A stretch of DNA of 64,000 bases from Clostridia bacterium (GCA_017934475.1 JAGBJN010000010.1:137411-201410), one strand, 5' to 3'. Positions 1-8,693 are shown, counted from the first letter of the stretch. Made by a program: numbers and translations. The notes: generated by a model not told the origin, from the sequence alone.

Positions 1-455
1 TAGAAGAAGCAAGTAATCAAATAAAAATATTCAAATCTGCTAATATGTCTTATGAAATTAAAATATTAGAAGATGTATTAAGAATGGTTGCACCAAAACT
101 TGCAGAATACGACATTGAAATTGTTGAAGAACATCATAATAGAAAGGTAGATGCACCATCTGGAACAGCAAAAACGCTAGCTAATGCAATAAACGAGTCT
201 CTTGGAGGAGATAGAGAAATAGTAAAAGAATATTATGGTAAAAGAGATAAGAAACAAATTGGAGTACATTCAGTACGTGGGGGAAATATTGTAGGAGTAC
301 ATACTATTAAATTCATTGGAATGAGTGATGAACTTGAAATAACTCATAGAGCACAAAGTAGAGATATGTTTGCAGAAGGAGCTTTAAAAGCTGCAAAATG
401 GCTTGTTGAAAATAAAAATAAATCAGGATTATATAATATGAACGATTTAGACTAA
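1..455 (+). CDS. dapB: 4-hydroxy-tetrahydrodipicolinate reductase, 3' part
   Basis: C-terminal part of DapB, which reduces 4-hydroxy-tetrahydrodipicolinate with NAD(P)H in the diaminopimelate/lysine pathway. The reading frame is open to the left edge, so the start lies outside the window. The family motif EHHNRKVDAPSGTA is visible; it holds the catalytic His pair and Lys and the substrate-binding SGT loop. It is followed by the C-terminal R-GNIVGVHT segment that forms the dimer sheet. The gene ends just before a perfect hairpin terminator. The protein is cytoplasmic. The identification is secure from the motif; the N-terminal nucleotide-binding part cannot be judged here. Confidence 0.95.
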   Translation, partial: EEASNQIKIFKSANMSYEIKILEDVLRMVAPKLAEYDIEIVEEHHNRKVDAPSGTAKTLANAINESLGGDREIVKEYYGKRDKKQIGVHSVRGGNIVGVHTIKFIGMSDELEITHRAQSRDMFAEGALKAAKWLVENKNKSGLYNMNDLD

Positions 456-465
456 ATTTAATACA

Positions 466-498
466 AGAAAAAGATCAGGTAATACCTGATCTTTTTCT
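466..498. terminator. bidirectional intrinsic terminator between dapB and the 498-698 gene
   Basis: Perfect 15-bp inverted repeat (466-480 and 484-498) around a 3-nt loop, with A-run and T-run flanks, so it can work in both directions. It overlaps the stop codon of the minus-strand gene. Confidence 0.85.
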
Positions 499-698
499 TA
501 GAGAATTTCGAATTCATATAGTCCTACAAAACAGATTCGGCTTAAAGCTATGGTTTTATCTATTCCTAAACCAACCTCATCGTTCCGAGTGACAATACCT
601 TTTATTTCAAGATATTTATCACTTTTATTTATAGAAACTATATGAATTATAGATCCCACAGGAATCTGTTTTACGCTTTTCTTGTCTAAAATTTTCAT
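498..698 (-). CDS. small protein of unknown function, paralogue of the 867-1061 gene
   Basis: 66-residue basic/mixed protein that I do not recognise as a named family. It aligns along its whole length with the neighbouring 64-residue product. Shared positions include KK-(S/T)-(V/I)-K-(Q/E)-I, (V/I)-GS-IH-(I/V), a central R-(N/I)-D-(E/D)-VGLGI block and a C-terminal (Y/F)-FE-(I/L)-(L/I). Alternating hydrophobic residues and many Gly/Val suggest a small beta-barrel fold; this is inference. GGAGGA lies 8 nt before the ATG. It has its own consensus promoter (744-772), nearly identical to that of its paralogue. Its codon use is less extreme in A/T than that of neighbouring genes. Confidence 0.75.
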   Translation of the reverse strand: MKILDKKSVKQIPVGSIIHIVSINKSDKYLEIKGIVTRNDEVGLGIDKTIALSRICFVGLYEFEIL

Positions 699-743
699 AA
701 GCGTTTCCTCCTATATAGTTATAAAACTATACGACATATTAAT

Positions 744-772
744 ATTATACCATATATTATGTAAATAGTCAA
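744..772 (-). promoter_or_regulatory. sigma-A promoter of the 498-698 gene
   Basis: On the minus strand: TTGACT, 17-nt spacer, TATAAT. The whole 29-nt element differs at one position from the promoter at 1106-1134. Confidence 0.8.
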
Positions 773-831
773 AAAATTACATAAAAAGTTTAAATAGATA
801 GATTTTGGTTTACTGGGCTAATATAAAAAAG

Positions 832-862
832 AAAAAGACTAGGTAAAAAACCTAGTCTTTTT
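832..862 (-). terminator. terminator of the 867-1061 gene
   Basis: 12-bp perfect stem (832-843 with 851-862) and a T-run on the minus strand, just downstream of the stop codon at 867. Confidence 0.8.
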
Positions 863-866
863 TACT

Positions 867-1061
867 TTAAATAAGTTCAAACTGATACTTCTTTGTAGAA
901 TTAAATATTAATCCTACTCTAGTACTCTCAGAGCAAGTAATACCTAATCCAACATCATCAATCCGGTTGATTGTCCCACGAATGTCAAGATCATTGCCAA
1001 TTACGTGAATCTTTGATCCGATAGAAATTTCTTTTATTGTTTTTTTGTTAAGCTCTGTCAT
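867..1061 (-). CDS. small protein of unknown function, paralogue of the 498-698 gene
   Basis: 64-residue protein, clearly a tandem duplicate of the gene at 498-698: the same order of motifs, with a 2-4 residue shorter loop after the first strand. No catalytic or metal-binding pattern is visible apart from one cysteine. GGAGGT precedes the ATG by 9 nt. It is a single-gene transcription unit with its own promoter (1106-1134) and terminator (832-862). The function is unknown; separate promoters and terminators for the two copies argue that both are expressed independently. Confidence 0.75.
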   Translation of the reverse strand: MTELNKKTIKEISIGSKIHVIGNDLDIRGTINRIDDVGLGITCSESTRVGLIFNSTKKYQFELI

Positions 1062-1105
1062 AGGACATTACCTCCATATACATAAAAGAACTATGTTACG
1101 AATGA

Positions 1106-1134
1106 ATTATATCATATATTATGTAAATAGTCAA
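1106..1134 (-). promoter_or_regulatory. sigma-A promoter of the 867-1061 gene
   Basis: On the minus strand: TTGACT, 17-nt spacer, TATAAT, 28 of 29 bases identical to the promoter at 744-772. Confidence 0.8.
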
Positions 1135-1181
1135 AGGAACCAAGTAAAAAAATATGAATATTATAAATTAGGGTGAATTTG

Positions 1182-2415
1182 ATGAAAAATAAAATAATAA
1201 AAATTAATATAATTATAATTCTAATAATGGTAATTACAATATATATTCTTATAGGCAGTGTATATGCAATAGAACCTGCAAGTTCAAATATATATGAAGG
1301 GATAGATGTAAGTAGTTGGCAAAGAAATATAGATTTTGAACAAGTAAAAGATGCAGGAATAGAAGTTGTGTATATGAAAACCAGTGAAGGAAGAACAATG
1401 AGAGATCCATATTTTGAAAAAAACTATGCAAATGCAAAGGCAAATGGATTAAAAGTAGGAGTCTATCATTATGTAACAGCAAGAAGTGTTTCAGATGCAA
1501 TAATTCAGGCAGAATTCTTTGCATCAATAATAAATGAAAAAGATTTGGATTGTAAGCCAGCAATGGATTTTGAGTCCTTTGGAAATTTATCTGTAGATGA
1601 AATAAATGAGATAGGTCTTGCTTTTATGAGAAGAGTAGAAGAATTAACAGGATTGGGTATGGTTATATATAGTAATACCTATAATGCAAGAACAAAGTTT
1701 GAAGGAGAAATAACAGATTATCCTTTATGGCTTGCACAATGGCAGGTAAGTGAACCTTCAGATAATGGTAAATGGGATACATGGGCAGGATGGCAGTATA
1801 CAAGTAAAGGAATATTGCCACGGTATAAATGGATATGTAGATAGAGATAAATTTACAGAAGCAATGTTTTTAAATCAAGAGCCAACACCAAAACCTGAAC
1901 CAAGTCCAGGGCCAGAACCAACACCTGAACCAGAAAATTACACAACAATAATAATTAAATGGGGAGATACTCTAAGCCAATTAGCACTTGATTATAATAC
2001 AACAGTAGAAGAACTTGTAAGATTAAATAATATTGCAAATCCAAATTTGATTTATGCAGGAAATACATTAATAGTACCAATAAATGGAGAACAATCTGAA
2101 GGAACATCTGATGAAACAATATATGTTGTAAAAAGAGGAGATACATTAAGTCAAATAGCAATGGATTTTGGAACGACAGTAAATGCTATTGCTGTAAGAA
2201 ATAATATAAAAAATGTAAATTTAATATATCCAGGACAAATATTAATAATACCATCAAATAGTGGAAATAAAAATTATATAACATATAAAATTAGGTGGGG
2301 AGATACTTTATGGTCTATTTCAAGAAGATATGGAGTATCAATAGCATATCTTGTAAGATTAAACAGAATACAAAATCCTAACCTAATTTATGCAGGAGAT
2401 AATTTATTGATATAA
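1182..2415 (+). pseudogene. GH25 lysozyme with three LysM repeats, frameshifted
   Basis: Secreted peptidoglycan hydrolase. An N-terminal hydrophobic segment (about residues 5-28) is followed by a glycoside hydrolase 25 domain with GIDVSSW and the catalytic AMDFES motif. A Pro-rich linker with Glu-Pro repeats and three LysM cell-wall-binding repeats follow, each with a (W/R)GDTL core. The frame breaks near 1819-1822. The upstream frame reads WAGWQYTSKGILP and stops at 1844, while the downstream frame carries the expected GH25 ending NGYVDRDKF plus the LysM part. Removing one C around 1821 joins both frames as GILPGINGYVD. The start is taken as ATG 1182, 6-7 nt after AGGGTG, rather than GTG 1173. 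The gene is either truly disrupted or affected by a sequence error; as read, it encodes a GH25 domain missing its last strand and its anchors. Confidence 0.85.
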
Positions 2416-2442
2416 AAAACACTTCATTTTGAAGTGTTTTTT
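2414..2442. terminator. bidirectional terminator between the lysozyme and the CRP-family gene
   Basis: 7-bp core stem (2420-2426 with 2430-2436) extended by A/T pairs, with A and T runs on the two sides, placed between two convergent stop codons. Confidence 0.8.
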
Positions 2443-3061
2443 AGTACATTAGTCTAATAACATTTTTGCTTTCTTTTATAATAAAACCTTCATCAATAAG
2501 ACTTTTTATTTCTCGCATCATAGCACTTCTATCTACACTTAAATAATCTGCAAGAGATGTTAGAGAAAATGGAATAGTTATTTTTTTATTATAATTTTTG
2601 TTAGATAAAATAGAAAAATAAGTTAAAAGTTTATCTCGAATAGTTCTTTTAGATAAAACCTCAATTCTAGTATTTTGATGCATTGTATTTTGTATTACAA
2701 TTTCTAAAAGATTTGCAGAAAGTTCAGTATGATACTTACAATTTTGCTTACATTTTATACTAATATCATCATATAAGAAGATTAAAACTTCACAATTATC
2801 AGTTGCTTTAACAACAAGCTCATTATTACTATTTACAGGATAAAAGGTTTCTCCGAAAATATCATTTTTACTAAATTTATCAATAATATCTTGACTTCCA
2901 TTTAGATTATATCTAATTAAATCTGCTTTACCTGATGTAAGGATACAGATTTGCCTTCTTTTTTCCATATATGTTGTTATAATCGAACCTTTAACGAAGG
3001 TTCTTTTTTGTATTCTACTACAATTTGTAGAAATATTATCTATTAAATTTTGAATATCCAT
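2441..3061 (-). CDS. CRP/FNR-family transcriptional regulator
   Basis: 206 residues. The N-terminal part (about 15-110) is a cyclic-nucleotide-binding-like beta-barrel with the family pattern LTSGKADL...G...I...F..NDIFGE. The C-terminal part (about 145-206) is a winged helix-turn-helix with SLTSLADYLSVDRSAMMREI as the DNA-reading unit. A CKQNC pair sits in the region leading to the dimer helix; this cysteine pair occurs in several clostridial CRP-family members, and I cannot say whether it binds a metal or cluster. A good ribosome site (AGGGAGG) precedes the ATG. The gene is divergent from nrdD, and two palindromes lie in the shared intergenic region. A role in controlling nrdD or anaerobic/redox metabolism is a reasonable inference. 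Confidence 0.88.
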   Translation of the reverse strand: MDIQNLIDNISTNCSRIQKRTFVKGSIITTYMEKRRQICILTSGKADLIRYNLNGSQDIIDKFSKNDIFGETFYPVNSNNELVVKATDNCEVLIFLYDDISIKCKQNCKYHTELSANLLEIVIQNTMHQNTRIEVLSKRTIRDKLLTYFSILSNKNYNKKITIPFSLTSLADYLSVDRSAMMREIKSLIDEGFIIKESKNVIRLMY

Positions 3062-3105
3062 ATAACCTCCCTTAAAAGTTTGTCAAAAAAACTAATTTAT
3101 TTTAT

Positions 3106-3119
3106 GTCAAGAATTTGAC
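3106..3119. promoter_or_regulatory. GTCAA-N4-TTGAC palindrome, possible CRP/FNR-family operator
   Basis: Perfect 5-bp arms around a 4-nt spacer, 45 nt upstream of the regulator gene start. The arm-spacer-arm geometry matches the CRP/FNR family (5-N4-5), so it may be an autoregulatory site. This rests on geometry only. Confidence 0.4.
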
Positions 3120-3149
3120 CTGTAACCCCATAGTTTTAAACAAAAAATA

Positions 3150-3156
3150 TTCGACA
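3150..3156 (-). promoter_or_regulatory. Spo0A-box match
   Basis: TTCGACA, the complement of TGTCGAA, an exact match to the Spo0A box, in the intergenic region between the CRP-family gene and nrdD. Confidence 0.35.
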
Positions 3157-3229
3157 AAAAATGTCACGAAAATGTAACAATTAAGCCACTCTTAGAAAAT
3201 CAATGACTAGAAAATTTATACCATAAAAT

Positions 3230-3245
3230 TGTTGCAAATGCAACA
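3230..3245. promoter_or_regulatory. 16-bp palindrome upstream of the nrdD promoter
   Basis: TGTTGCA-AA-TGCAACA, perfect 7-bp arms. Its centre is about 40 bp upstream of the start expected from the TATAAT at 3266-3271, the class II activator position, and it covers a poor -35 region. The likely binder is the divergent CRP-family protein. Confidence 0.5.
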
Positions 3246-3265
3246 GAAAAAAGAAAAAAAACAAG

Positions 3266-3271
3266 TATAAT
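3266..3271 (+). promoter_or_regulatory. -10 element of nrdD
   Basis: Consensus TATAAT, 44 nt before the nrdD start codon, with no recognisable -35 hexamer at the right distance. This fits an activator-dependent promoter. Confidence 0.5.
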
Positions 3272-3314
3272 AAAAAAGAACATTTAAAGTAGAAACATTA
3301 AGGAGGATGTAGGA

Positions 3315-5435
3315 ATGAAAGTAATAAAAAGAGACGGAAGAGCTGTAGATTATGATAGTCAAAAAATCGCAGTAGCAATCGGAAAAGCAAATGCAAAAGT
3401 AAGAGCAAAAGAAAGAGCTACAAAAGAAGAAATTAATGAAATTATAAAATATGTTGAAGAACTAGATAAGAAAAGAATTCTAGTTGAAGACATTCAAGAT
3501 ATTATAGAACAAAGACTTATGGACATAAAGAGATTTGAACTTGCTAAAGAATATATGATTTATCGTTATACAAGAGCATTAGTTAGAAAATCTAACACTA
3601 CTGATGAATCAATATTAGGCATTATAAAAAATCAAAATAGAGATGTAGCAGAAGAAAACTCTAATAAAAACTCAATGCTTGCATCAACACAAAGGGATTA
3701 CATAGCAGGAGAAGTTTCAAAAGATTTAACAAAAAGAATTTTATTACCAGAAAAAATCACAAAGGCACATGAAGATGGAGTTTTACATTTTCATGATATG
3801 GATTATTTCTTACAACCAATATTTAACTGCTGTTTAATAAATATAGCAGATATGCTAGATAATGGAACAGTAATGAATGGAAAATTATTGGAATCACCAA
3901 AAAGTTTCCATACAGCATGTATTGTAACAGCACAAATAATTGCAGTTGTTGCATCAAACCAATATGGTGGACAATCTGTAGATATTAGTCATTTAGGAAA
4001 ATATGTAAGAAGAAGTTATGAAAAATTCAAAGAACAATTAGATGAATTTGAAGATTTAACAGAAGAACAAAAAGAAAAAATTGCAATGGCAAGATTAAAA
4101 AGAGAAATAGCATCAGGAGTACAAACAATTCAATATCAAATAAATACTTTAATGACAACAAATGGACAAACTCCATTTGTAACACTATTCTTAAATTTGA
4201 AAAAAGATGATGAATACATAAAAGAAACTGCAATGATAATAGAAGAAATGTTAAAACAAAGATTACAAGGAATAAAGAATGAAAAAGGTGTATATGTAAC
4301 ACCAGCATTTCCAAAACTTGTATATGTGCTTGATGAACACAACTGCTTAAAAGGTGGAGAATATGATTATTTAACGAAACTAGCAGTAAAATGTTCAGCA
4401 AAAAGACTATATCCAGATTATATTTCAGCAAAGAAAATGCGTGAAAATTATGAAGGAAACGTATTTGCACCAATGGGATGCAGAAGCTTCTTATCACAAT
4501 GGAAGGATGAAAATGGAAATTATAAATTTGAAGGAAGATTTAACCAAGGTGTTGTAAGTATCAATTTACCACAAATAGGAATAGTTTCTGGTGGAGATGA
4601 AGAAAAATTCTGGAAAATATTTGATGAAAGACTAGAACTTTGTAAAGAAGCACTTATGTGTAGACATTATGCACTTCTAGGTGTAACAACAGATATATCT
4701 CCAACACATTGGATTTATGGTGCAATAGCACGTATGAAACCAGGAGAGAAAATAGATCCACTACTAAAAGGTGGTTATTCAACATTATCACTTGGATATA
4801 TTGGTCTATATGAAGTAACAAAACTAATGAAAGGTGTATCACATACAACAGAAGAGGGACACGATTTTGCAATAAAAGTAATGAGACACCTTAAAGAAGC
4901 AACTGATACATGGAAAAAAGAAACAGGACTTGGATTTGCATTATATGGAACTCCAGCAGAAAGTCTATGTTATAGATTTGCAAAAATAGATAAAGAAAAA
5001 TTTGGCACAATAGAAGATGTAACGGATAAAGGATTTTACACAAATTCATACCATGTAGATGTTAGAGAAAAAATAGATGCTTTCAAAAAACTTTCATTTG
5101 AAAGTGAATTCCAAAACTTATCACTTGGAGGAGCAATTTCATATATTGAAATACCAAATATGAATAAAAATCTAGAAGCACTTGAAGATTTAGTAAAATT
5201 TATATATGATAATATACAATATGCAGAATTTAATACAAAATCAGATTATTGCCATGTTTGTGGATTTGACGGTGAAATAATAATAAATGATAATAATGAA
5301 TGGGAATGTCCAAATTGTGGTAATAAAGATCATAAAAAGATGAATGTAACAAGAAGAACATGTGGCTACTTAGGAGAAAATTTCTGGAATGTTGGAAAAA
5401 CGAAAGAAATAAAATCAAGAGTATTACATTTATAA
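3315..5435 (+). CDS. nrdD: anaerobic ribonucleoside-triphosphate reductase
   Basis: Class III glycyl-radical ribonucleotide reductase that makes deoxyribonucleotides without oxygen. At 706 residues it has the usual length. The N-terminal ATP-cone (about 1-95, starting VIKRDGRAVDYD) is the allosteric site. The body holds the catalytic barrel. The C-terminus has a zinc site from C646, C649, C665 and C668, and the radical loop RRTCGYLGENF with the radical glycine at about 684. AAGGAGG precedes the ATG. The activating radical-SAM enzyme NrdG, often encoded next door, is not in this window; the following gene is an unrelated membrane protein. Control by the divergent CRP-family regulator is likely from the palindrome at 3230-3245. 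Confidence 0.97.
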   Translation: MKVIKRDGRAVDYDSQKIAVAIGKANAKVRAKERATKEEINEIIKYVEELDKKRILVEDIQDIIEQRLMDIKRFELAKEYMIYRYTRALVRKSNTTDESILGIIKNQNRDVAEENSNKNSMLASTQRDYIAGEVSKDLTKRILLPEKITKAHEDGVLHFHDMDYFLQPIFNCCLINIADMLDNGTVMNGKLLESPKSFHTACIVTAQIIAVVASNQYGGQSVDISHLGKYVRRSYEKFKEQLDEFEDLTEEQKEKIAMARLKREIASGVQTIQYQINTLMTTNGQTPFVTLFLNLKKDDEYIKETAMIIEEMLKQRLQGIKNEKGVYVTPAFPKLVYVLDEHNCLKGGEYDYLTKLAVKCSAKRLYPDYISAKKMRENYEGNVFAPMGCRSFLSQWKDENGNYKFEGRFNQGVVSINLPQIGIVSGGDEEKFWKIFDERLELCKEALMCRHYALLGVTTDISPTHWIYGAIARMKPGEKIDPLLKGGYSTLSLGYIGLYEVTKLMKGVSHTTEEGHDFAIKVMRHLKEATDTWKKETGLGFALYGTPAESLCYRFAKIDKEKFGTIEDVTDKGFYTNSYHVDVREKIDAFKKLSFESEFQNLSLGGAISYIEIPNMNKNLEALEDLVKFIYDNIQYAEFNTKSDYCHVCGFDGEIIINDNNEWECPNCGNKDHKKMNVTRRTCGYLGENFWNVGKTKEIKSRVLHL

Positions 5436-5461
5436 TAAAACAAGGATAAGAGTAAAAGCTA

Positions 5462-6973
5462 ATGAAAATAAAAATAAATAAGAATATTGCATTTACAGCA
5501 ATAGCTATACTATATATAGGATTATTTATTTATTACATATTTAGACCTATAAACTTTGATGTAAGATTATATTTAGGTGCAGCCTATCAAGCAGACTTGA
5601 TAGGCTCTTTTCCAACTAATTTATTTGATGCATGGGAACATAAGTTAATATTGAACAGATTACTATTTTATGCAATCCACAAAATAGCATGTATATTCGT
5701 ATTACCTGAAAATATAACAATATATGAAATAATTGTAAAAACTATATATGGAATATTTGCAGTTGGAATAATAGCTTTATTTACAAGACAAACAAAAGAT
5801 TTTTTTGGAAAATATAAAATAAGTCAATTAATTGTTTTTTCAAGTTTATATTTAATAGTTGTATTTTCAAACAACATGTATGAAATGCAGACAGAGATGA
5901 CAGGTCTATTGTTACTGTTAATTCCAATAATGTTTGTGTTAAAAGAGAAAAGTATATATAAGATTTTAGCAGGATTTTTTATTTCATTATTATTCTTTTT
6001 AAAAGGGGTAACTATAGCATATGCAATAATCATACTAGCAATAATGCTATTAGAAAAACAAAGCATGAAATCAATATTAATGACAATTATTTCAAGTTTT
6101 GTTTTCCTTTCAGTTGAAATATTAGGAATATGTATATTTAGACCAGAAGAAATAACAGAGTTTTATTTATCTTCACAATATATGCAGCAATCATGGCAGA
6201 AAGTAGGAATGTTGTCATACATAATATCAAATTACATTAATTCAACTTTTATGATAATTGGAACAATATCACTAATATTCAACGTAAAAAATAACATAAA
6301 AAATAAAAATATTAAATTACTGGCTATTGAATTAATGTGTTATGCTACTTTATTTTTAGGAGTTTTTGTGCAAAAAATGATAATAACTTATCAATTGGCT
6401 CTTATGATTCCAGCATTTCTAGTATCATTTTATATTTTTATTTATAATATAAAACAAAAAAATATAAAAATAGGTAATATAGGAAAGATTGTTATATCAA
6501 CGATAATAGTTGAATTTATAATAACAGCTTTTTGCTTAAATATTAATGAAAATCGACTAATAGAAGAAGAAAGTAATTATAAAATAAATAAGATACAGGA
6601 AATATATGAAAAATATCCGGATATAAAAGAAAATGATGTATTGTATATAGGAAACGGATATTCAGCATATTATTTAAAAATAAAATCGTATTTAAAATAT
6701 ACAACGACTATTTATCTAGTTGAATATAATCCAGCTTATAAACATAATAAATATATAGAAAACATTAAAGAAAAAGTTAAAGAGTATAAAGGAAAATACA
6801 TTATTTTAGATGATAGAGAATTAAAAATGAAAAGAAGAATATCAAATGATATTATAGAATACATAGATGAAAATTATAAATTTATTGAAAATACAGGAAT
6901 GAATTGCAAAGAAAATCAAATTGATGATGAACATGTTATAATATATATGAAAGAAGAAAAAACAGGAGAATAA
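5462..6973 (+). CDS. polytopic membrane protein, GT-C glycosyltransferase-like
   Basis: 503 residues with roughly ten membrane helices over the first 380 residues and a hydrophilic C-terminal domain of about 120 residues. The first extracytoplasmic loop begins FDVRLYLGAAYQ, where GT-C enzymes place their acidic catalytic motif after the first helix. This and the overall layout suggest a lipid-phosphosugar-using glycosyltransferase, but no diagnostic motif beyond this is visible, so the substrate is unknown. It starts 26 nt after nrdD. The following membrane protein starts 1 nt after its stop, so the two are co-transcribed and probably work in the same envelope process. Confidence 0.7.
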   Translation: MKIKINKNIAFTAIAILYIGLFIYYIFRPINFDVRLYLGAAYQADLIGSFPTNLFDAWEHKLILNRLLFYAIHKIACIFVLPENITIYEIIVKTIYGIFAVGIIALFTRQTKDFFGKYKISQLIVFSSLYLIVVFSNNMYEMQTEMTGLLLLLIPIMFVLKEKSIYKILAGFFISLLFFLKGVTIAYAIIILAIMLLEKQSMKSILMTIISSFVFLSVEILGICIFRPEEITEFYLSSQYMQQSWQKVGMLSYIISNYINSTFMIIGTISLIFNVKNNIKNKNIKLLAIELMCYATLFLGVFVQKMIITYQLALMIPAFLVSFYIFIYNIKQKNIKIGNIGKIVISTIIVEFIITAFCLNINENRLIEEESNYKINKIQEIYEKYPDIKENDVLYIGNGYSAYYLKIKSYLKYTTTIYLVEYNPAYKHNKYIENIKEKVKEYKGKYIILDDRELKMKRRISNDIIEYIDENYKFIENTGMNCKENQIDDEHVIIYMKEEKTGE

Positions 6974-6974
6974 T

Positions 6975-8276
6975 ATGAAAAAAACAATAATAAAGGTCTG
7001 GAAATATGCAGCAATTTATATAATATCAATGGTTATTTTTATAACTTCTTTATCAATAATATGTTTAATACCAAGTGAAAACATAAAAGAAAATGTAAAA
7101 AAATCATCAGAAATACTTATAGATGAAGGTAATTACAAAATATGTTATATTTTTAACAGATTTTGTGAAATGAAATTTGATAATTATTCTGATTCTCTAA
7201 TGATAAATAATGCATATTCAGTAGATAATGAAAAAGCATTTGAATCAGCAATGTTAGTAAGAAAAAATTATATAAATGGAATTACAAAAAAAATAAATAA
7301 AGATTCAAATGGTGAATTAAAATCAGCTAGCAAATATGAAAAATATAGTCCAATAAGCGAATTACAAGATACAGTAAATAACGATATAGAAGAATCATTT
7401 GAATATGCAAGATATTGGCACGGATATTTATTAATTATAAGACCATTACTGCTTTTGTTTGACATCGGACAGATAAGGATAATATTTACAATAATCCTTA
7501 TAATACTTGCAATTATATTATTATATTTAATTGCTAAAAAGATAAATATAAAAACAATGATATTTTTCTTAGTAAGTTTAATATTTATAGAATATTTTTA
7601 TATAGGGCAGTCGTTACAAGGAACAAGTATATTTATCATAACAATGATTGCGTCTATAATAATACTAATAAAAGAGCCTAAATTAAAAAACTATGGAATA
7701 ATATTTTTTACTTTAGGAATAGTTACTAATTTTTTTGATTTTTTAACACAGCCAATAATATCACTTTTTGTACCCTTGATAATCTATTTTTTATTAAAAC
7801 AAAAAGAAGACAAGATGGAAATAAAGGAATCTTTAATAATTATTATAAAATACAGTTTAATATGGGTAATAGGATATTTACTAACATGGGTTAGCAAGTG
7901 GATTTTAGTTGATATATTATATAATAGAAATTTAATTTTAAGTTCAATAATACAGGTAAAATACAGAGCAGGTGACATTACAAATATTTATAAAGCGATA
8001 ATTAGTAATGTATTATATGAATTAGGAGTATTTAAAATAATATTAACAGCAATGATAATGTATTTAGTAATAAAAAAGTTAAAATATGGTAAAAAAATAA
8101 AGTGGAACTTAAAAGACTCTTTTCCATATATAGTAATTGGGGTAACTCCATTTATATGGTTCAGCATTTCATCTAATCACTCATATGAACATTATTTTTT
8201 CACATATAGAACTTTAATTATAACACTAATTTGCATACAAATTTCAGCAACAAGAATAGAAAAAATTAGTAATTAA
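6975..8276 (+). CDS. polytopic membrane protein of unknown function
   Basis: 433 residues: an N-terminal helix (about 10-32), a long external segment of about 110 residues, then about nine helices to the C-terminus. The late loop and helix arrangement (YWHGYLLIIRPLLLL) resembles uncharacterised clostridial membrane proteins that I cannot assign. AGGAG lies before the ATG, inside the end of the preceding gene. The external segment between the first two helices is rich in Asn/Lys/Tyr and could bind an envelope substrate. It is translationally linked with the GT-C-like gene. Confidence 0.65.
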   Translation: MKKTIIKVWKYAAIYIISMVIFITSLSIICLIPSENIKENVKKSSEILIDEGNYKICYIFNRFCEMKFDNYSDSLMINNAYSVDNEKAFESAMLVRKNYINGITKKINKDSNGELKSASKYEKYSPISELQDTVNNDIEESFEYARYWHGYLLIIRPLLLLFDIGQIRIIFTIILIILAIILLYLIAKKINIKTMIFFLVSLIFIEYFYIGQSLQGTSIFIITMIASIIILIKEPKLKNYGIIFFTLGIVTNFFDFLTQPIISLFVPLIIYFLLKQKEDKMEIKESLIIIIKYSLIWVIGYLLTWVSKWILVDILYNRNLILSSIIQVKYRAGDITNIYKAIISNVLYELGVFKIILTAMIMYLVIKKLKYGKKIKWNLKDSFPYIVIGVTPFIWFSISSNHSYEHYFFTYRTLIITLICIQISATRIEKISN

Positions 8277-8339
8277 ATAAAAATATAATGTCAAATAATA
8301 AATAAAATTTAAAAAAATGAATAAAATCTTCCTCTTGTA

Positions 8340-8369
8340 TTGACAAAAGGCATATGTTTAAGATATAAT
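8340..8369 (+). promoter_or_regulatory. sigma-A promoter of rpsU-yqeY
   Basis: TTGACA, 18-nt spacer, TATAAT, both perfect hexamers, followed by a leader of about 70 nt with a small GTAGT/ACTAC hairpin before rpsU. Confidence 0.85.
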
Positions 8370-8442
8370 ACCTTACGTGTAGTAAACAAAACTACATATC
8401 CCACACAATAGTGAACACACGAAAAAAGGAGGGGAATATTAA

Positions 8443-8613
8443 ATGTCAGAGATTAAAGTTAATAATGGAAATATAGAAGATGCCTTAAAAAGATTTAAAA
8501 GACAATGCGCAAGAAATGGCGTATTACAAGAGGTTAGAAAAAGAGAACATTATGAAAAACCTAGCGTTAAAAGAAAGAAAAAATCAGAGGCAGCTAGAAA
8601 AAGAAAATTTTAA
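8443..8613 (+). CDS. rpsU: 30S ribosomal protein S21
   Basis: 56-residue, very basic protein that reads [20 protein letters not shown] at the start and ends in Lys/Arg-rich [11 protein letters not shown], as S21 does. S21 binds the small ribosomal subunit near the anti-Shine-Dalgarno region and helps initiation. AAAGGAGGGG ends about 9 nt before the ATG. It has a strong promoter, and a hairpin terminator separates it from yqeY, so ribosomal protein output may exceed that of yqeY. The rpsU-yqeY order is common in Firmicutes. Confidence 0.97.
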   Translation: MSEIKVNNGNIEDALKRFKRQCARNGVLQEVRKREHYEKPSVKRKKKSEAARKRKF

Positions 8614-8620
8614 TTAAAAG

Positions 8621-8675
8621 AAAAGAGGTTGAAAATTAGAGATTAGAAATAAACTTATAATTTTCAACTTTTTTG
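8621..8675 (+). terminator. hairpin between rpsU and yqeY, attenuating terminator
   Basis: Stem of 10 perfect pairs (8629-8638 with 8658-8667), extended by A/T and G-T pairs, followed by a T-run. It probably ends most transcripts after rpsU, with read-through to yqeY. Confidence 0.75.
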
Positions 8676-8693
8676 ATTAAAGGAGGAATTATT

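Noticed and set aside
1249-1563. Minus-strand frames rich in Leu/His/Phe (here and in many other genes)
   Set aside because: These are antisense shadows of AT-rich coding sequence, with no ribosome sites and unnatural composition.
1750-2415. Separate LysM gene starting at 1750
   Set aside because: Its first 20 codons are out of frame with GH25 sequence; the LysM part is the continuation of the lysozyme after a frameshift.
8673-8693. TTG 8673 as the start of yqeY
   Set aside because: ATG 8694 has AGGAGG at the right distance and gives the usual length; the TTG lies in the terminator T-run.
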